Notes: generated from the sequence alone by a model not told the origin. A stretch of 64,000 bases of DNA from Porticoccus sp964276025 (GCA_964276025.1 CAXYDD010000001.1:337508-401507), one strand, 5' to 3'. Counted from the first letter of the stretch, positions 1 to 8,432 are shown. Made by a program: numbers and translations.

Positions 1-1014
1 CTAGAACAAAAACCCACGGTATTAATTAGTGTGCCTCGCATTTATGAACGTATCTACAACCGCGTTCAAACTCAGTTAAAAGAAAAATCTTCCTTTGCTC
101 AAAAATTGTTTGAATATGCAGTATATGCAGGCTGGCTTCATTTTGAATATCAGCAAAAACGGCAAAAATGGCATCCCGCATTACTATTGCATCCACTCCT
201 AAATTTTCTCATAGGTAAGAAAATACAAGATAAGGTTGGTGGACGATTACGTGTTGCTATTTGTGGTGGTGCGCCATTAGCTGAGAATATCGCCAAAACC
301 TTTATTGCACTAGGTTTACCTGTATTGCAAGGCTATGGCCTAACCGAAACCAGTCCAGTAATAGGCGTTAATAAACTAGAAAGAAATTATCCACGTAGTA
401 TTGGCTTACCATTACAAGATGTAGCAGTAAGATTTAGCCACGCTGGGGAGCTACAGGTAAAAAGCCCCGGTGTTATGCTTGGCTACTGGAATAACCCTGA
501 AGCGACTGCTGAGACTGTCGACCAAGAGAGTTGGTTGCATACTGGCGATTTGGGCATGCAGGATGCTGAAGGATTTATTCAGATCACTGGACGCCTAAAA
601 GATATTATCGTCTTAGCCAATGGTGAAAAAATACCACCTACTGATATGGAAATAGCTATCGCCAACGATCCATTAATAGAGCATGTTTTAGTGATTGGTG
701 AAGGTCGACCATTTTTAAGTGCATTGATTGTGCTGGCTGATGATGCCTGGCCTCACTTAGCTGATAAGGCAAAATTGACTACTCACGATCCTGAAAAACT
801 CAAAGTGCATCCGTATATTGAACAACTACTATTAGACGGAATACAAAAGCAACTACACGATTTTCCTAGTTATGCTCAAATAATACGGGCTGGAATTTCA
901 CTTACCCCGTGGACAGTAAACAATGGGTTATTCACGCCGACATTAAAAGCCAAACGGAAGCAGATTGCTGCTCATTTTGCCGATCAAATAAACACATTTT
1001 ATGAAGAACATTGA
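1..1014 (+). CDS. Long-chain acyl-CoA synthetase (AMP-binding), 3' part
   Basis: The gene is cut by the left window edge: the reading frame is open from base 1 and encodes PTVLISVPRIYERI, which is internal sequence of long-chain fatty acid CoA ligases, so the GTG at 31 is not the start. The C-terminal adenylation signatures are present: LQGYGLTETSPVIG (A5 motif), HTGDLG and GRLKDIIVLANGEKI (A7/A8, with the hinge). Family members activate long-chain fatty acids with ATP and CoA for lipid metabolism. About half of a usual ~600-residue protein is seen. The last ~90 residues carry the lysine-containing tail (TPTLKAKRKQI) typical of this subfamily. It stops before a degenerate accessory region. 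Confidence 0.93.
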   Translation, partial: LEQKPTVLISVPRIYERIYNRVQTQLKEKSSFAQKLFEYAVYAGWLHFEYQQKRQKWHPALLLHPLLNFLIGKKIQDKVGGRLRVAICGGAPLAENIAKTFIALGLPVLQGYGLTETSPVIGVNKLERNYPRSIGLPLQDVAVRFSHAGELQVKSPGVMLGYWNNPEATAETVDQESWLHTGDLGMQDAEGFIQITGRLKDIIVLANGEKIPPTDMEIAIANDPLIEHVLVIGEGRPFLSALIVLADDAWPHLADKAKLTTHDPEKLKVHPYIEQLLLDGIQKQLHDFPSYAQIIRAGISLTPWTVNNGLFTPTLKAKRKQIAAHFADQINTFYEEH

Positions 1015-1089
1015 TATGCATATATTTTTAATTAAATAAATAAGAATAAAGATGTCCATTAATCTTTAGATTTTAGAGCCTCTATCTAC

Positions 1090-1290
1090 CATTCATACCA
1101 AGAGTTCTGGTTCTAATTGTTTCTCTGCTAGACAGGTCTTCTCAATTTGTTTGGCAGCATACTCAGTACCTGCTTTTTCAGCACAGTCACTTCTAGCTAA
1201 ACAAGTCTTATCGATTTCTTTGGCTTCTTTGGCTTCTTTGGCTTCTTTGGCTTCTTTGGCTTCTTTGGCTTCTAAGTCCCACTTCTACTT
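1090..1290 (-). pseudogene. Decayed gene fragment with (AKE)n repeat
   Basis: Read on the minus strand, the 9-bp repeat encodes EAKEAKEAK and leads into EIDKTCLARSDCAEKAG and then KQIEKTCLAEKQ, with a stop after PELLV. The two KTCLA segments look like an internal duplication, and composition is protein-like. The frame is closed just upstream by a TAG and has no start codon, so only the C-terminal part of a helical, possibly secreted, cysteine-containing protein remains. No family recognised. Boundaries are approximate. Confidence 0.35.
1219..1272. repeat. 9-bp tandem repeat, six perfect copies
   Basis: TTTGGCTTC is repeated six times without a mismatch. On the minus strand it reads GAAGCCAAA, giving the tripeptide E-A-K in the decayed fragment around it. 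A 9-bp unit keeps the frame when copy number changes, so it would alter length rather than switch expression. Confidence 0.95.
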
Positions 1291-1475
1291 TTTCAATTTC
1301 GTCCGCGGGATATTTTCCTTCTCTTCGCCTCTGCCTCCACTGATACTCTCTGTTGCTGACGTCATGCTCTTGCCAAAAATAAAAACCAATCCATCTGATA
1401 AAGGTTGATTTACACCACATAGCAATCTCCTTTCCTTCTTTACAGAGTACGCTCAAGTGGAGTGGTTTTCAATTT

Positions 1476-1672
1476 CAGCTATTTTGTATGGGGGTGGGTA
1501 CTATATACAACAGCAAACCATAAGCCCTCCCCCGCCCCCTGTACTGTTATCCAAGAATATTTAAAAGTACGAGAAATTCTCTGTGCAATCTCTGTGCAGT
1601 GAAATACATCTGATAATACGCAGTAGATATAAGGTAGATGTATAAGGAATAAGCTAAAACATAGGTATGTAT
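1476..1672. repeat. Left copy of ~197-bp direct repeat
   Basis: The stretch starting at CAGCTATTTTGTATG and ending near AAGCTAAAACATA matches 9237-9433 along its whole length with scattered differences. Shared blocks include CCCGCGCCCC-like C-rich sequence, GAAATTCTCTGTGCA and CATCTGATAATACGCAGTA. It contains two CTCTGTGCA direct repeats 11 bp apart, which resemble arm-type integrase sites in spacing only (inference). No open frame is conserved between the copies, so it is probably a non-coding element or boundary sequence. Confidence 0.8.
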
Positions 1673-1723
1673 TGGTCTTCAGGCTGTTATCAGTGAGGCA
1701 TAAAAAGGATTAAATACTAGATA

Positions 1724-1775
1724 CGGCCCCCTCCTAAGGGGCAGGTCAGAGGTTCGAATCCTCTTCGGGACGCCA
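1724..1775 (+). pseudogene. 3' half of tRNA-Arg(CCU), possible attachment-site remnant
   Basis: The anticodon arm (GCCCC-CTCCTAA-GGGGC, 1726-1742, anticodon CCT), variable loop, T arm (AGAGG-TTCGAAT-CCTCT, 1748-1764), the 3' acceptor strand TCGGGAC (1765-1771), discriminator G and CCA (1773-1775) are all perfect. The 5' acceptor strand and D arm are absent upstream, where a matching GTCCCGA would be needed. A tRNA 3' half with an intact CCA end is what remains at one end of an element integrated into a tRNA gene. Functional transcription as a tRNA is excluded. Confidence 0.8.
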
Positions 1776-1806
1776 TACAATAGATTATTAATAAAAGGAG
1801 TTAAAA

Positions 1807-1881
1807 ATGAATAATAAGATTTTACAAATTCAGCTATTTTGTATGAGGTTGGGTACTATTATATGTAGCAACAAGATTTAG
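1807..1881 (+). CDS. Tiny open frame of unknown meaning (24 codons)
   Basis: An AGGAG ribosome binding site sits seven bases before ATG. The frame encodes MNNKILQIQLFCM and ends at TAG after 24 codons. From codon 9 it runs into the third, partial copy of the local repeat, so it may be the truncated start of a gene cut by that repeat. It lies just downstream of the tRNA fragment. No homology recognised, and it may not be a functional gene. Confidence 0.25.
   Translation: MNNKILQIQLFCMRLGTIICSNKI
1831..1872. repeat. Third, partial copy of the local repeat
   Basis: CAGCTATTTTGTATG followed by G-rich GGTTGGGTACTAT repeats the first ~40 bp of the elements at 1476 and 9237. Only this leading part is present. 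Confidence 0.6.
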
Positions 1882-1923
1882 ACCCCCCGTGGGTTAGATT
1901 TAGTCTACATTTAGAAGTTTTAT

Positions 1924-2355
1924 TTAAGAAGCAAATGCCCTTGATTCTTTAGAATTTAAATGCACTTTAATACCTGGTGGTAGCCCCATTTCAATTTCAA
2001 TCTGACCAATGGTGTGGTCATGGTTTTCTACCATCTCGTTCATTTTATAAACTTTTTGTATAGAGGAAATTATTGCTGACTGAAGCTTAGATAAGTTTTC
2101 ATTATCAGAGAGATTATCAAGGTTTTTGACTCCACCAGCTTTTTGTTCAACGATGATGCCAATTTTGGGTGGAAATGATAAGCCAAAAAAAACGTCACCT
2201 ATGATAAATCCTGATTTCTCTAATACAGGTTTAAGTCCGTTAATTTCAGCTAATCCGTCACCTAAAAGTGACGTAGCTTTGCCACCTAACTCGCCTGCTT
2301 TCTCCTTAATAGAATCATTTAATTCTTTTGACTTATTTTTTATCTTATCAAACAT
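1924..2355 (-). CDS. Hypothetical protein, 143 aa
   Basis: The small acidic/basic soluble protein starts MFDKIKNKSKELNDSIKEKA, an amphipathic helix, followed by a Gly/Ala-rich stretch and a hydrophobic segment (KSGFIIGDVFFGLSFPPKIGI, around residues 48-68), then a C-terminal GQIEIEMGLPPGIKVHL segment. There is no signal peptide or known catalytic motif. I do not recognise the family. It is isolated: gene debris lies on both sides, including a 19-codon minus-strand frame (2369-2428) that looks like a bare signal peptide. Confidence 0.6.
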   Translation of the reverse strand: MFDKIKNKSKELNDSIKEKAGELGGKATSLLGDGLAEINGLKPVLEKSGFIIGDVFFGLSFPPKIGIIVEQKAGGVKNLDNLSDNENLSKLQSAIISSIQKVYKMNEMVENHDHTIGQIEIEMGLPPGIKVHLNSKESRAFAS

Positions 2356-2664
2356 GATATAAAACCCCTTAAGTTTTTAGAGCCAGTAGAGATATTAGTA
2401 GTAGTGGTGTGAGGAGTTTTAGTTTCATTATTTACCTAGCTCATCCTTTAGTTTTTTCTTTTTAGTTTTAATCCAGAGAGTAAATAACGAGTCCTCAGTA
2501 TCATCATGAGAAAGCATATAATAGATGTTTAAGACTGCAAAGAGGCATATAATGAAACAGAACCGCATATAAAAGAGATGTGTGATGCAATCTTATGGCG
2601 AATTGAAAGCTGAAATAGAAACTGTCCAACAGCAAATGGGGCTTGCTGAAGGTGGGAAAGGTAA
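2356..2664. other. Degenerate spacer with short coding remnants
   Basis: The minus strand at 2369-2428 encodes MKLKLLTPLLLISLLALKT then stops, like a signal sequence without a mature protein. Further right a lysine-rich tail (KKKKLKDELGK) ends at a stop near 2433. On the plus strand lies the H-NS-like N-terminal fragment listed separately. These are probably ends of lost genes. Confidence 0.4.
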
Positions 2665-2668
2665 ATGA
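2585..2668 (+). pseudogene. H-NS-like protein, N-terminal fragment
   Basis: The frame encodes 27 codons beginning MQSYGELKAEIETVQQQM, which matches the N-terminal coiled-coil dimerisation segment of H-NS-family nucleoid proteins. The rest, including the DNA-binding domain, is missing, and the frame ends in GGKGK. Its TGA overlaps the ATG of the next gene (ATGA), so it may now act only as a translational leader for the MBL-fold gene. The H-NS assignment rests on a short segment. Confidence 0.4.
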
Positions 2669-3972
2669 AGATACGTTCTTTAAATAATGCTACCGTTCTT
2701 GTTCGAAGTGATCAGTGCTCACTTTTAATTGATCCTTGGTTAGTGGGAGATTTATATGGGGGAGCATGGTCGCCTTTTGCAACTTGTGAAAACATAGAAT
2801 TTTTAAGAACTGTGACTCATGTATTTGTGAGTCACATACACGAAGATCATTGGGATAAAGAAACTTTAAAGCTTTTGAAAAAAGAAGTAGAGATTTTCAT
2901 CCCTGACCACAAAGTTAATTCGGTTTTGATGAAGCAAATTGAGCAGCTTGGCTTCTCGAATGTTAAATTAATTAAATCTTTCACTAAGGTGAAATTGTCA
3001 GATATGGATCTGACAATCGTCCCTCCAATGAATGCTTTTGGACAGGAGTTAGGTTCATATTACAGCGGTTATGAAATTGATGCGACTAATATAGATAGAT
3101 CCTTGCTAGTAGAAGACCATCAGACAAAGACATCACATTTCTTTCTATGTGACAATACTCCTTATGATTTGAATGTTCTTGAAGGGCATAAATTCGAAAA
3201 TCTCACCTCTGTTTGGTATCCATTTAATTCATATGCACAAGATTACCCTGTGTGTTACGAAATTGATGATATGGAAAAGACAAATATTCATCGAACAATG
3301 CACAAGAAACGAAGGGAAACTATGGAAAAATGTTTAAATAAATTAAAGCCAAAGTACTATTTCCCGCACTCGGCTGATTTTGTTCTTAATGGTCCTATGT
3401 CTAAATCCTTTGACAACTATACAGACCCGAAATATATGGATAGACAGCTTGTCGCTGACACTTATGCATTTCCAAGTCTATCTGCTTCAGTTAGTGCTTA
3501 TGCAGGCTTTGGTGATGAATTAGAGTTTGTAAGTGGTGGTGATCTGAAAATTCACAGAGATCGATATGGTTATGAGTTAACTTCATCAAAGTTGGGTTTA
3601 GACAATTTTAAGTCAAACTTAAAAGAAAAGAACTCTCAAATCATCGAGAGAGCTTTTTCGGAAATGTTACAACGTTGTGAGAGATTCAAGATTGATTTGA
3701 CCCCAGCTCGAGACTGGTTGTTAGAGTTTAATGTAGACGAAGAGAAAGACGTAATTTCATATAGAGAGATGCGTTTGTTAAAAGAAGGGGATGAAATTCT
3801 CTCGGACTACAAGATACTTAGCTTCAAGTTCACTAAAAATACTTTTGATGCCCTAATGAATAGAGAACTGCACTGGAATAACGCTCAAATAGGGTATCAT
3901 TTAAAGGCTAAGCGAATTCCAAATGAGTACTGCGCGGAATTGTATAAATCGCTCAATTTTCTGCACTTGTAA
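2665..3972 (+). CDS. MBL-fold metallohydrolase-like protein
   Basis: The N-terminal half is a metallo-beta-lactamase fold: the strand VLVRSDQCSLLIDPWL (residues 11-26) leads to the metal motif H57-x-H59-x-D61-H62 (VSHIHEDHWD). Further metal-ligand candidates are CDNTPYD (~170) and the PHSADF segment (~235). The overall layout recalls UlaG/CMP-sialate hydroxylase-like MBL proteins found in glycan loci, but there is no Rieske domain. The C-terminal ~150 residues are unassigned. It is followed by a sialyltransferase-like gene and a GNAT, so a role in sugar modification is an inference. The start overlaps the H-NS-like leader. Confidence 0.75.
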   Translation: MKIRSLNNATVLVRSDQCSLLIDPWLVGDLYGGAWSPFATCENIEFLRTVTHVFVSHIHEDHWDKETLKLLKKEVEIFIPDHKVNSVLMKQIEQLGFSNVKLIKSFTKVKLSDMDLTIVPPMNAFGQELGSYYSGYEIDATNIDRSLLVEDHQTKTSHFFLCDNTPYDLNVLEGHKFENLTSVWYPFNSYAQDYPVCYEIDDMEKTNIHRTMHKKRRETMEKCLNKLKPKYYFPHSADFVLNGPMSKSFDNYTDPKYMDRQLVADTYAFPSLSASVSAYAGFGDELEFVSGGDLKIHRDRYGYELTSSKLGLDNFKSNLKEKNSQIIERAFSEMLQRCERFKIDLTPARDWLLEFNVDEEKDVISYREMRLLKEGDEILSDYKILSFKFTKNTFDALMNRELHWNNAQIGYHLKAKRIPNEYCAELYKSLNFLHL

Positions 3973-3998
3973 TTGATCTTAATTGTAGATTATGCGAA

Positions 3999-4232
3999 AT
4001 GAGTGAGTGGTATGACAGCCAAAAGCATCCAAGTAGCAACTTTCGAAAGTCACTACTAGAACGCATAGATAAAGCTAATCCACGTAACACACTTACAGCT
4101 CAAGAAGAAAGACGATTATCTAAACTTGAGGCTATAGTTATCAAGAAGATGCTCAAGCGATACACACATCTAAAACCAATTAAAAAATGCCTTATAGTAA
4201 GATCAGTGAAACTAATAGGCTTTACCATATAA
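3999..4232 (+). CDS. Hypothetical protein, 77 aa, possibly truncated
   Basis: The highly charged protein starts MSEWYDSQKHPSSNFRKSLL, with a helical middle (LTAQEERRLSKLEAIVIKKML). No signal peptide, membrane segment or catalytic motif. It follows the MBL gene by 26 bp without a clear ribosome binding site. Its last codons overlap the 3' end of the converging sialyltransferase-like gene by ~20 bp, which suggests that its natural C-terminus has been lost. No family recognised. Confidence 0.4.
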   Translation: MSEWYDSQKHPSSNFRKSLLERIDKANPRNTLTAQEERRLSKLEAIVIKKMLKRYTHLKPIKKCLIVRSVKLIGFTI

Positions 4233-5149
4233 AAATTCAATTTCTAAGAATATTGAGCCAAATAAACCCGCGTATCTTGAAAGAGACGATCTGTCTCCAA
4301 TTAATACTTTTTTATGGGAAAGCATTTCTCCCTCAATTATAACTTCATCACTACAAACAATGGACTGAGTAAAACCTAGGTCTATCAAATAAGACTGAAA
4401 CTCTTTATAGGTGTTCAGCTTAACTCCGAAACCAGGATGAAGTTTTAAAGCAAATGGTTCATCAGCTGCATGAGCAAGTTTGGATATAGCTTTTTTCCAT
4501 TCGCTTCTAGGCAGTCTTCCGGAGAGGGCATTAATAAAATAGTCTTATATTCTTTTAATAGTGGCCGGTAAACCTTTTTAAAATTATCGAAAGATCTTAA
4601 TATATATTTCTTTTTCACCGGTGCTGTTGGGAATGACTTCTCTGAAACACCAATCCATAACATGCCGTCATCCCTGTAGAAATCTACAAAATTTCTATGG
4701 TGTATTATTTTTTTTGGGATTCTTTTGTAGTCAGGAGAGGATGAAAATAAAGGGAAGTCCTCGCGATATGATTGGTCTCCTTCTTCAAAATATATATGTC
4801 CTATACAATATATAGAATCCACTATCTGCATAGATATATCATCAAGCCATGAAACGTAATATATGAACTGTTGTTTTTCAGACTCAATAGTTTTTTTTAT
4901 AAGAGATCCATAAGATAAAGCACTAAAAAAATGGTCACCTATTTTTTGAATAAACCCCCTTTTACAATTTATAAAGTTCATTCCTTCAAATAAACCTAAT
5001 GCTGAGATGTCTCTAGAAAGAAATATCCTTATATCATTATAGTTAATTTTATTTTCCTTTATGTACTCGTATGCAACAATTGCATTCATTTGATTACAGA
5101 TAACGAAGATATGAAGAAGATTTTCATTTTTATGGATTTTTTTAGCCAT
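4212..5149 (-). pseudogene. Sialyltransferase-like glycosyltransferase, frameshifted (paralogue of 47946-48869)
   Basis: Residues 1-211 (MAKKIHKNENLLHIFVICNQ to LLMPSP) align along their length with the intact 307-residue gene at 47946-48869. Near base 4515 one base is missing. In the next frame the homology resumes (RLPRSEWKKAISKL, then PFALKLHPGF and GDRSSLSRYAGLFGS) and ends at a TAG at 4212. The motifs EEGDQSY, LHP and SSLS have the pattern of the D/E-x-G, HP and S motifs of bacterial sialyl-/polysialyltransferases, so a nonulosonate transferase is likely (inference). It is either a pseudogene or an assembly indel. Without the shift the protein would be ~312 residues. Confidence 0.75.
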
Positions 5150-5290
5150 TAAGTTTTCTTTTTTGAGATAGGTTTTGATATATCATAAGTAGGTCTGTAT
5201 GTTTTGCTAGTATTCAAGGAATTTAATTGCTGATAAACTATTGAGAATTCATAATTCCCTATATTAAGCATTAAAATGATCGGAGAATGA

Positions 5291-6148
5291 GTGACAAAAA
5301 AAGATGCCAATCATTTTGAGTTGATTTATGATAAATCTAAAATTGATGAAATAATAGATTTCTTAAGTGCTAACCATAAGGCAACTTTACAGCACTATAA
5401 CAGGCTCTCGCTTCAACTTAAACTATCACCTGAAAATATCCCTGTAGCTGCTATAAACAGGTCCTTTGGAAAAATTTCGATAGCATTGCTACTAATTTAC
5501 CAAGGTAAAGAGACCAACTCTAAGAAAGATATACTTAATTTAACTACTTGGTATGCAGTGCCTGAAAAAAGAGGTATTGGTGTTTTCAGTTTTGTAAAAA
5601 AACTAACAGGTTCGTTAAGTAATTATATACTTACTGATTATACGCCTAATCCTGCTGCAAAAAGGATTTTTAAGAGTGTTGGTTTTGCCAATATGAAAAT
5701 TTCTATTGTTAAGGGAGGTTTATCAAAAAAATTTCCTTTCTTTTTAGCAGAAGCATTCAAATGGCTTGCTGCTTCAAATAAAACCCTTAAAACTAAAAAA
5801 ATGTCACATCAATCTATAAGGCTACTTAATATAGATATTGAAAATTCAATCATTTCAGAGAATAAAAAAAATAGTACTTTTTTTTCTATACATCCAAAGC
5901 GATTTATCGGTATACCAGTAAACATTCTAAATATTTATCATATGAGCAACCAAAAACTTTGCATAAATTTTATTAAAATCATCAAATTGATGTTCAAACA
6001 TAAAGCACCAATGCTGTTAATTTATTTTATTGATCTACAATCGAAATGCCATGAAGCCGAATGGATTGTACTTTCAGATGATAAAAAAATTGAATATATC
6101 TCTCCGATGTACTCTGAACTAGAAGCTTTACATCTATTAAATAATTAG
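5291..6148 (+). CDS. GNAT-like acyltransferase family protein
   Basis: The 285-residue protein has a weak acetyltransferase pattern in its first half: TTWYAVPEKRGIGVFSFVKKL (around residues 87-107) resembles the acyl-CoA pyrophosphate loop (R-G-x-G), and YTPNPAAKRIFKSVGF the following helix. The C-terminal half is unassigned and Lys/Ile-rich. Proteins of this type occur in glycan loci, where they acylate sugars. Here it sits divergent from the frameshifted transferase at 4212. It is soluble with no signal peptide. Function beyond the fold is not established. Confidence 0.6.
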   Translation: MTKKDANHFELIYDKSKIDEIIDFLSANHKATLQHYNRLSLQLKLSPENIPVAAINRSFGKISIALLLIYQGKETNSKKDILNLTTWYAVPEKRGIGVFSFVKKLTGSLSNYILTDYTPNPAAKRIFKSVGFANMKISIVKGGLSKKFPFFLAEAFKWLAASNKTLKTKKMSHQSIRLLNIDIENSIISENKKNSTFFSIHPKRFIGIPVNILNIYHMSNQKLCINFIKIIKLMFKHKAPMLLIYFIDLQSKCHEAEWIVLSDDKKIEYISPMYSELEALHLLNN

Positions 6149-6237
6149 GGTTCAATTAAAATAATAAATAGTATCCAAGTCTGATTTGAATTAAAAAGCA
6201 GTTCTAAAAAGCCTGGCTTATGGTGGTATCTGTTGAT

Positions 6238-6573
6238 TTACTTACAAGGATATCTTTTAGCTATTATTTTCCAAATAAACTGTTCTGCAGGAATTCGTAT
6301 CAATGGAGATTTTGGAGCCTGCTGTATTTTAGACATCACATATCTTTTAACTTCACCATGAGTTACATCATCAGAAACGCACCAATTTGGCATTAAACTG
6401 TAATATGCTTCTATAGCTCCCTCACAAAAACCTTTAGCATATCTTGTCGCTTTAGGCTCGCAGGCAGATTGTAAAAACCAAGTTTGCATAGGTGTTGAAA
6501 TTCTTTCTGCTGCAACTATAGGCGATACAACCAATATCCCTATAATTATGATAATTTTAAGCTTATTTCGCAT
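6238..6573 (-). CDS. Rap1a/Tai-like secreted protein
   Basis: The start is placed at the ATG at 6573 because AAAGGAG lies seven bases upstream and a clean signal peptide follows (MRNKLKIIIIIGILVVSPIVAA). The mature part has the Rap1a/Tai pattern: W..S.C, FCEGAIEAYY, CVSDDVTHGEVKRYV and a C-terminal PCK, with four cysteines likely forming disulphides. Tai/Rap1a proteins neutralise amidase effectors of type VI secretion, but many homologues stand alone, as here, with no effector next to it. An immunity role is therefore unproven. 111 residues, close to the family length. Confidence 0.7.
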   Translation of the reverse strand: MRNKLKIIIIIGILVVSPIVAAERISTPMQTWFLQSACEPKATRYAKGFCEGAIEAYYSLMPNWCVSDDVTHGEVKRYVMSKIQQAPKSPLIRIPAEQFIWKIIAKRYPCK

Positions 6574-6671
6574 CCCAAGCTCCTTTATTAACCTCATCCC
6601 TATAAGTATCAATCTTATTAGTTATAATAAATATATAAGTAGCTTAATGTAAACTTTTTGGGGAGCTAAGG

Positions 6672-6866
6672 ATGGCCACAGAGTCAATAGTCAAATTTAT
6701 AGCTTTATTTCTAGGCTATTGCTTCATATATATATCTGGTCGTAAGAAAATTGAGAATTTAGCTAAAAAACCAGATGCCTCAGAGTTCATTAAAAAATAT
6801 GGGGTTGGAGCTTGGTTGATATTTGTATCAGTACTTACGGTTGTTGCTAGTGATTTCATCATTTAG
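6672..6866 (+). CDS. Small membrane protein, 64 aa
   Basis: Two hydrophobic segments (FIALFLGYCFIYISG, residues 9-23; GAWLIFVSVLTVVASDFII, 46-64) flank a charged loop RKKIENLAKKPD. A GAGCTAAGGATG context gives a plausible ribosome binding site. No known family. It lies just upstream of the secreted nuclease gene and may be cotranscribed with it (42-bp gap). Confidence 0.6.
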   Translation: MATESIVKFIALFLGYCFIYISGRKKIENLAKKPDASEFIKKYGVGAWLIFVSVLTVVASDFII

Positions 6867-6907
6867 CTGGGTAAATTGATATTTACAAAGATAAGATATT
6901 CAACCAT

Positions 6908-7381
6908 ATGAATAAACCAAAACTGTTTTTAACTACGCTAATCTTCCTATTTAGCCTATCAGCACAGGCAGAAATCATTCAAGGTATGGTGGTTAAGATA
7001 GCTGATGGTGACACCTTCACGCTACTCACCGACTCAAACAAACAAGTAAGGATTAGATTGGCCGGTATTGACACACCCGAAAGAAAACAACCATTTGGTA
7101 ACTTCGCTAAAAAGGCACTGGTTAAATTAGTTTTTCAGAAAAGGGTTCTAATAGAAGTACAAAATAAAGACAGGTATGGAAGAACCGTTGGTATCGTTTC
7201 TGTTGATGGTCAAAATGTTAACTATGAACTAGTTAGGAAAGGTATGGCCTGGGTGTACAAAAAATATACTGATGATGAGGTTTTTTATAGGCTCGAGGCT
7301 CAGGCTAAAATAAAAAAAACTGGACTGTGGGTTGATGAGAAGCGCATAGCACCCTGGGATTGGCGAAAAGGTAAGCGTTAG
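6908..7381 (+). CDS. Thermonuclease (SNase-like) family secreted nuclease
   Basis: A signal peptide (MNKPKLFLTTLIFLFSLSAQA) is followed by a complete SNase-like domain: VVKIADGDTFTL, VRIRLAGIDTPER (Arg and Asp of the active site), QNKDRYGRTVG and EAQAKIKKTGLW. These match the calcium-dependent staphylococcal-nuclease fold, which cleaves DNA and RNA to 3'-mononucleotides. The 157-residue length is typical. Location is periplasmic or extracellular, so nutrient scavenging or degradation of foreign nucleic acid is likely. Neighbouring genes give no further clue. Confidence 0.9.
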   Translation: MNKPKLFLTTLIFLFSLSAQAEIIQGMVVKIADGDTFTLLTDSNKQVRIRLAGIDTPERKQPFGNFAKKALVKLVFQKRVLIEVQNKDRYGRTVGIVSVDGQNVNYELVRKGMAWVYKKYTDDEVFYRLEAQAKIKKTGLWVDEKRIAPWDWRKGKR

Positions 7382-7470
7382 CTAAGCTAAAAGGTAGAGC
7401 TAGAAGCATAAGTAATCATGCGTTTAGTAATCTTTATATTTCTATAATTCATCACCTATTTTTGTTGAAA

Positions 7471-7485
7471 TGATAATGATTCTCA
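7471..7485 (+). promoter_or_regulatory. Fur box upstream of FTR1
   Basis: TGATAATGATTCTCA fits the 7-1-7 Fur consensus TGATAAT-N-ATTATCA with one mismatch. It lies ~40 bp before the FTR1 start, where bound Fe-Fur would block the promoter. Iron repression of the permease operon is therefore expected. Confidence 0.75.
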
Positions 7486-7524
7486 CTTAGAATATACAAT
7501 TAGATCTTACTTTGAAAAAAAAAT

Positions 7525-8415
7525 ATGAATGAATTTATTATCACCTTTAGAGAGTGTCTTGAGGCATGTCTGATAGTTGGAATTATTTACACGCTATTAG
7601 AAAAAAATAATTTAAAGGAAGAAATTAAACAACTTTGGTTAGCTGTTGTCGCAGCAGTTCTCGCAAGTATAGCCGTTGCTTTCGCGATAAATGCAATTAA
7701 AGGATCTATCGGTAATGCTTCGGCTCAATCTTTATTTGAGGGTGTAAGTATGTATATCACCGCCATTTTATTATGGTACGTGATATTTTGGCTTTCAAAG
7801 CATGTTAGTCAAAGATCAGTCATGGAAGAAAAAACTCAAAAGGCAGTCGAAACTGCTGGTTATGGAATATTCCTAGTTGTTTTTTTTGCAATATTACGAG
7901 AGGGATTTGAGACAGCTTTGTTTTTAATGGGGAGCTTCAATATGTCTGGCAGTTTCTCATATCTAGGATTCTTTGTAGGTATGATAATTGCTATATTAAT
8001 TGGGTATGCAATAGTTATTCAGGGAAGAAAGATAAACCTTAAAGTATTCTTTCGAACAACAACTTTCATGCTGGTAATATTTGCTTCTGGAATGGTTGCA
8101 TATGGAACGCACGAGGTTGAAGAATTTGTTGTAAAAGGCAACCATCTTGAAAAGTTTGGTATAAAAGAAAAAGATCAGATCCCAAGAGTCTGGAATATAT
8201 TGAAACCCAAGCAGGAAACCGACGAATCATTTTTTTATTCATATAATATAAATGGGAAAGATAAATATACTCATTTATTTCATGATAAAGGCAGAATTGG
8301 CGTTTTCTTGAAAGGTTTTTTTGGTTACAACAGCAATCCTAATTACCCTGAAGTAATTCTATGGCTTTTATCCTTATTCTTTGGTGTAAGAATGTGGAAA
8401 AGATTTTATTTTTAA
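7525..8415 (+). CDS. FTR1-family iron permease
   Basis: The 296-residue integral membrane protein has about seven hydrophobic segments and both R-E-x-x-E iron motifs: RECLE (residues 9-13) in the first helix and REGFE (125-129) in the fourth, as in FTR1/EfeU permeases that import iron across the inner membrane. A Fur box lies upstream, and the next gene encodes a His-rich periplasmic protein, so the two form an iron-uptake unit. No EfeO/EfeB is present. The extended C-terminal loop (residues ~205-265) is longer than in EfeU. No Shine-Dalgarno is obvious before the ATG. Confidence 0.9.
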   Translation: MNEFIITFRECLEACLIVGIIYTLLEKNNLKEEIKQLWLAVVAAVLASIAVAFAINAIKGSIGNASAQSLFEGVSMYITAILLWYVIFWLSKHVSQRSVMEEKTQKAVETAGYGIFLVVFFAILREGFETALFLMGSFNMSGSFSYLGFFVGMIIAILIGYAIVIQGRKINLKVFFRTTTFMLVIFASGMVAYGTHEVEEFVVKGNHLEKFGIKEKDQIPRVWNILKPKQETDESFFYSYNINGKDKYTHLFHDKGRIGVFLKGFFGYNSNPNYPEVILWLLSLFFGVRMWKRFYF

Positions 8416-8432
8416 ACAATAGAGCTAATCCT

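Larger units (their letters stand above)
1018..1923. other. Gene-poor accessory stretch with repeats and gene debris
   Basis: No intact gene over ~200 bp is convincing here. The stretch holds, in order, a decayed minus-strand coding fragment with a 9-bp tandem repeat, a 197-bp repeat that recurs at 9237, the 3' half of a tRNA-Arg gene, a 24-codon open frame with a good ribosome binding site, and a short third copy of the start of the repeat. The composition suggests an integration or deletion scar next to a tRNA gene. No integrase or transposase is visible. Confidence 0.6.

Noticed and set aside
31..1014. GTG at 31 as gene start
   Set aside because: The frame is open upstream and already encodes conserved family sequence, so the gene begins before the window.
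1151..1408. Plus-strand open frame with repeated LASLAS residues
   Set aside because: It only translates the antisense of the 9-bp repeat; the minus strand carries the protein-like sequence.
1724..1775. Functional tRNA gene
   Set aside because: The D arm and 5' acceptor strand are missing; only the 3' half is present.
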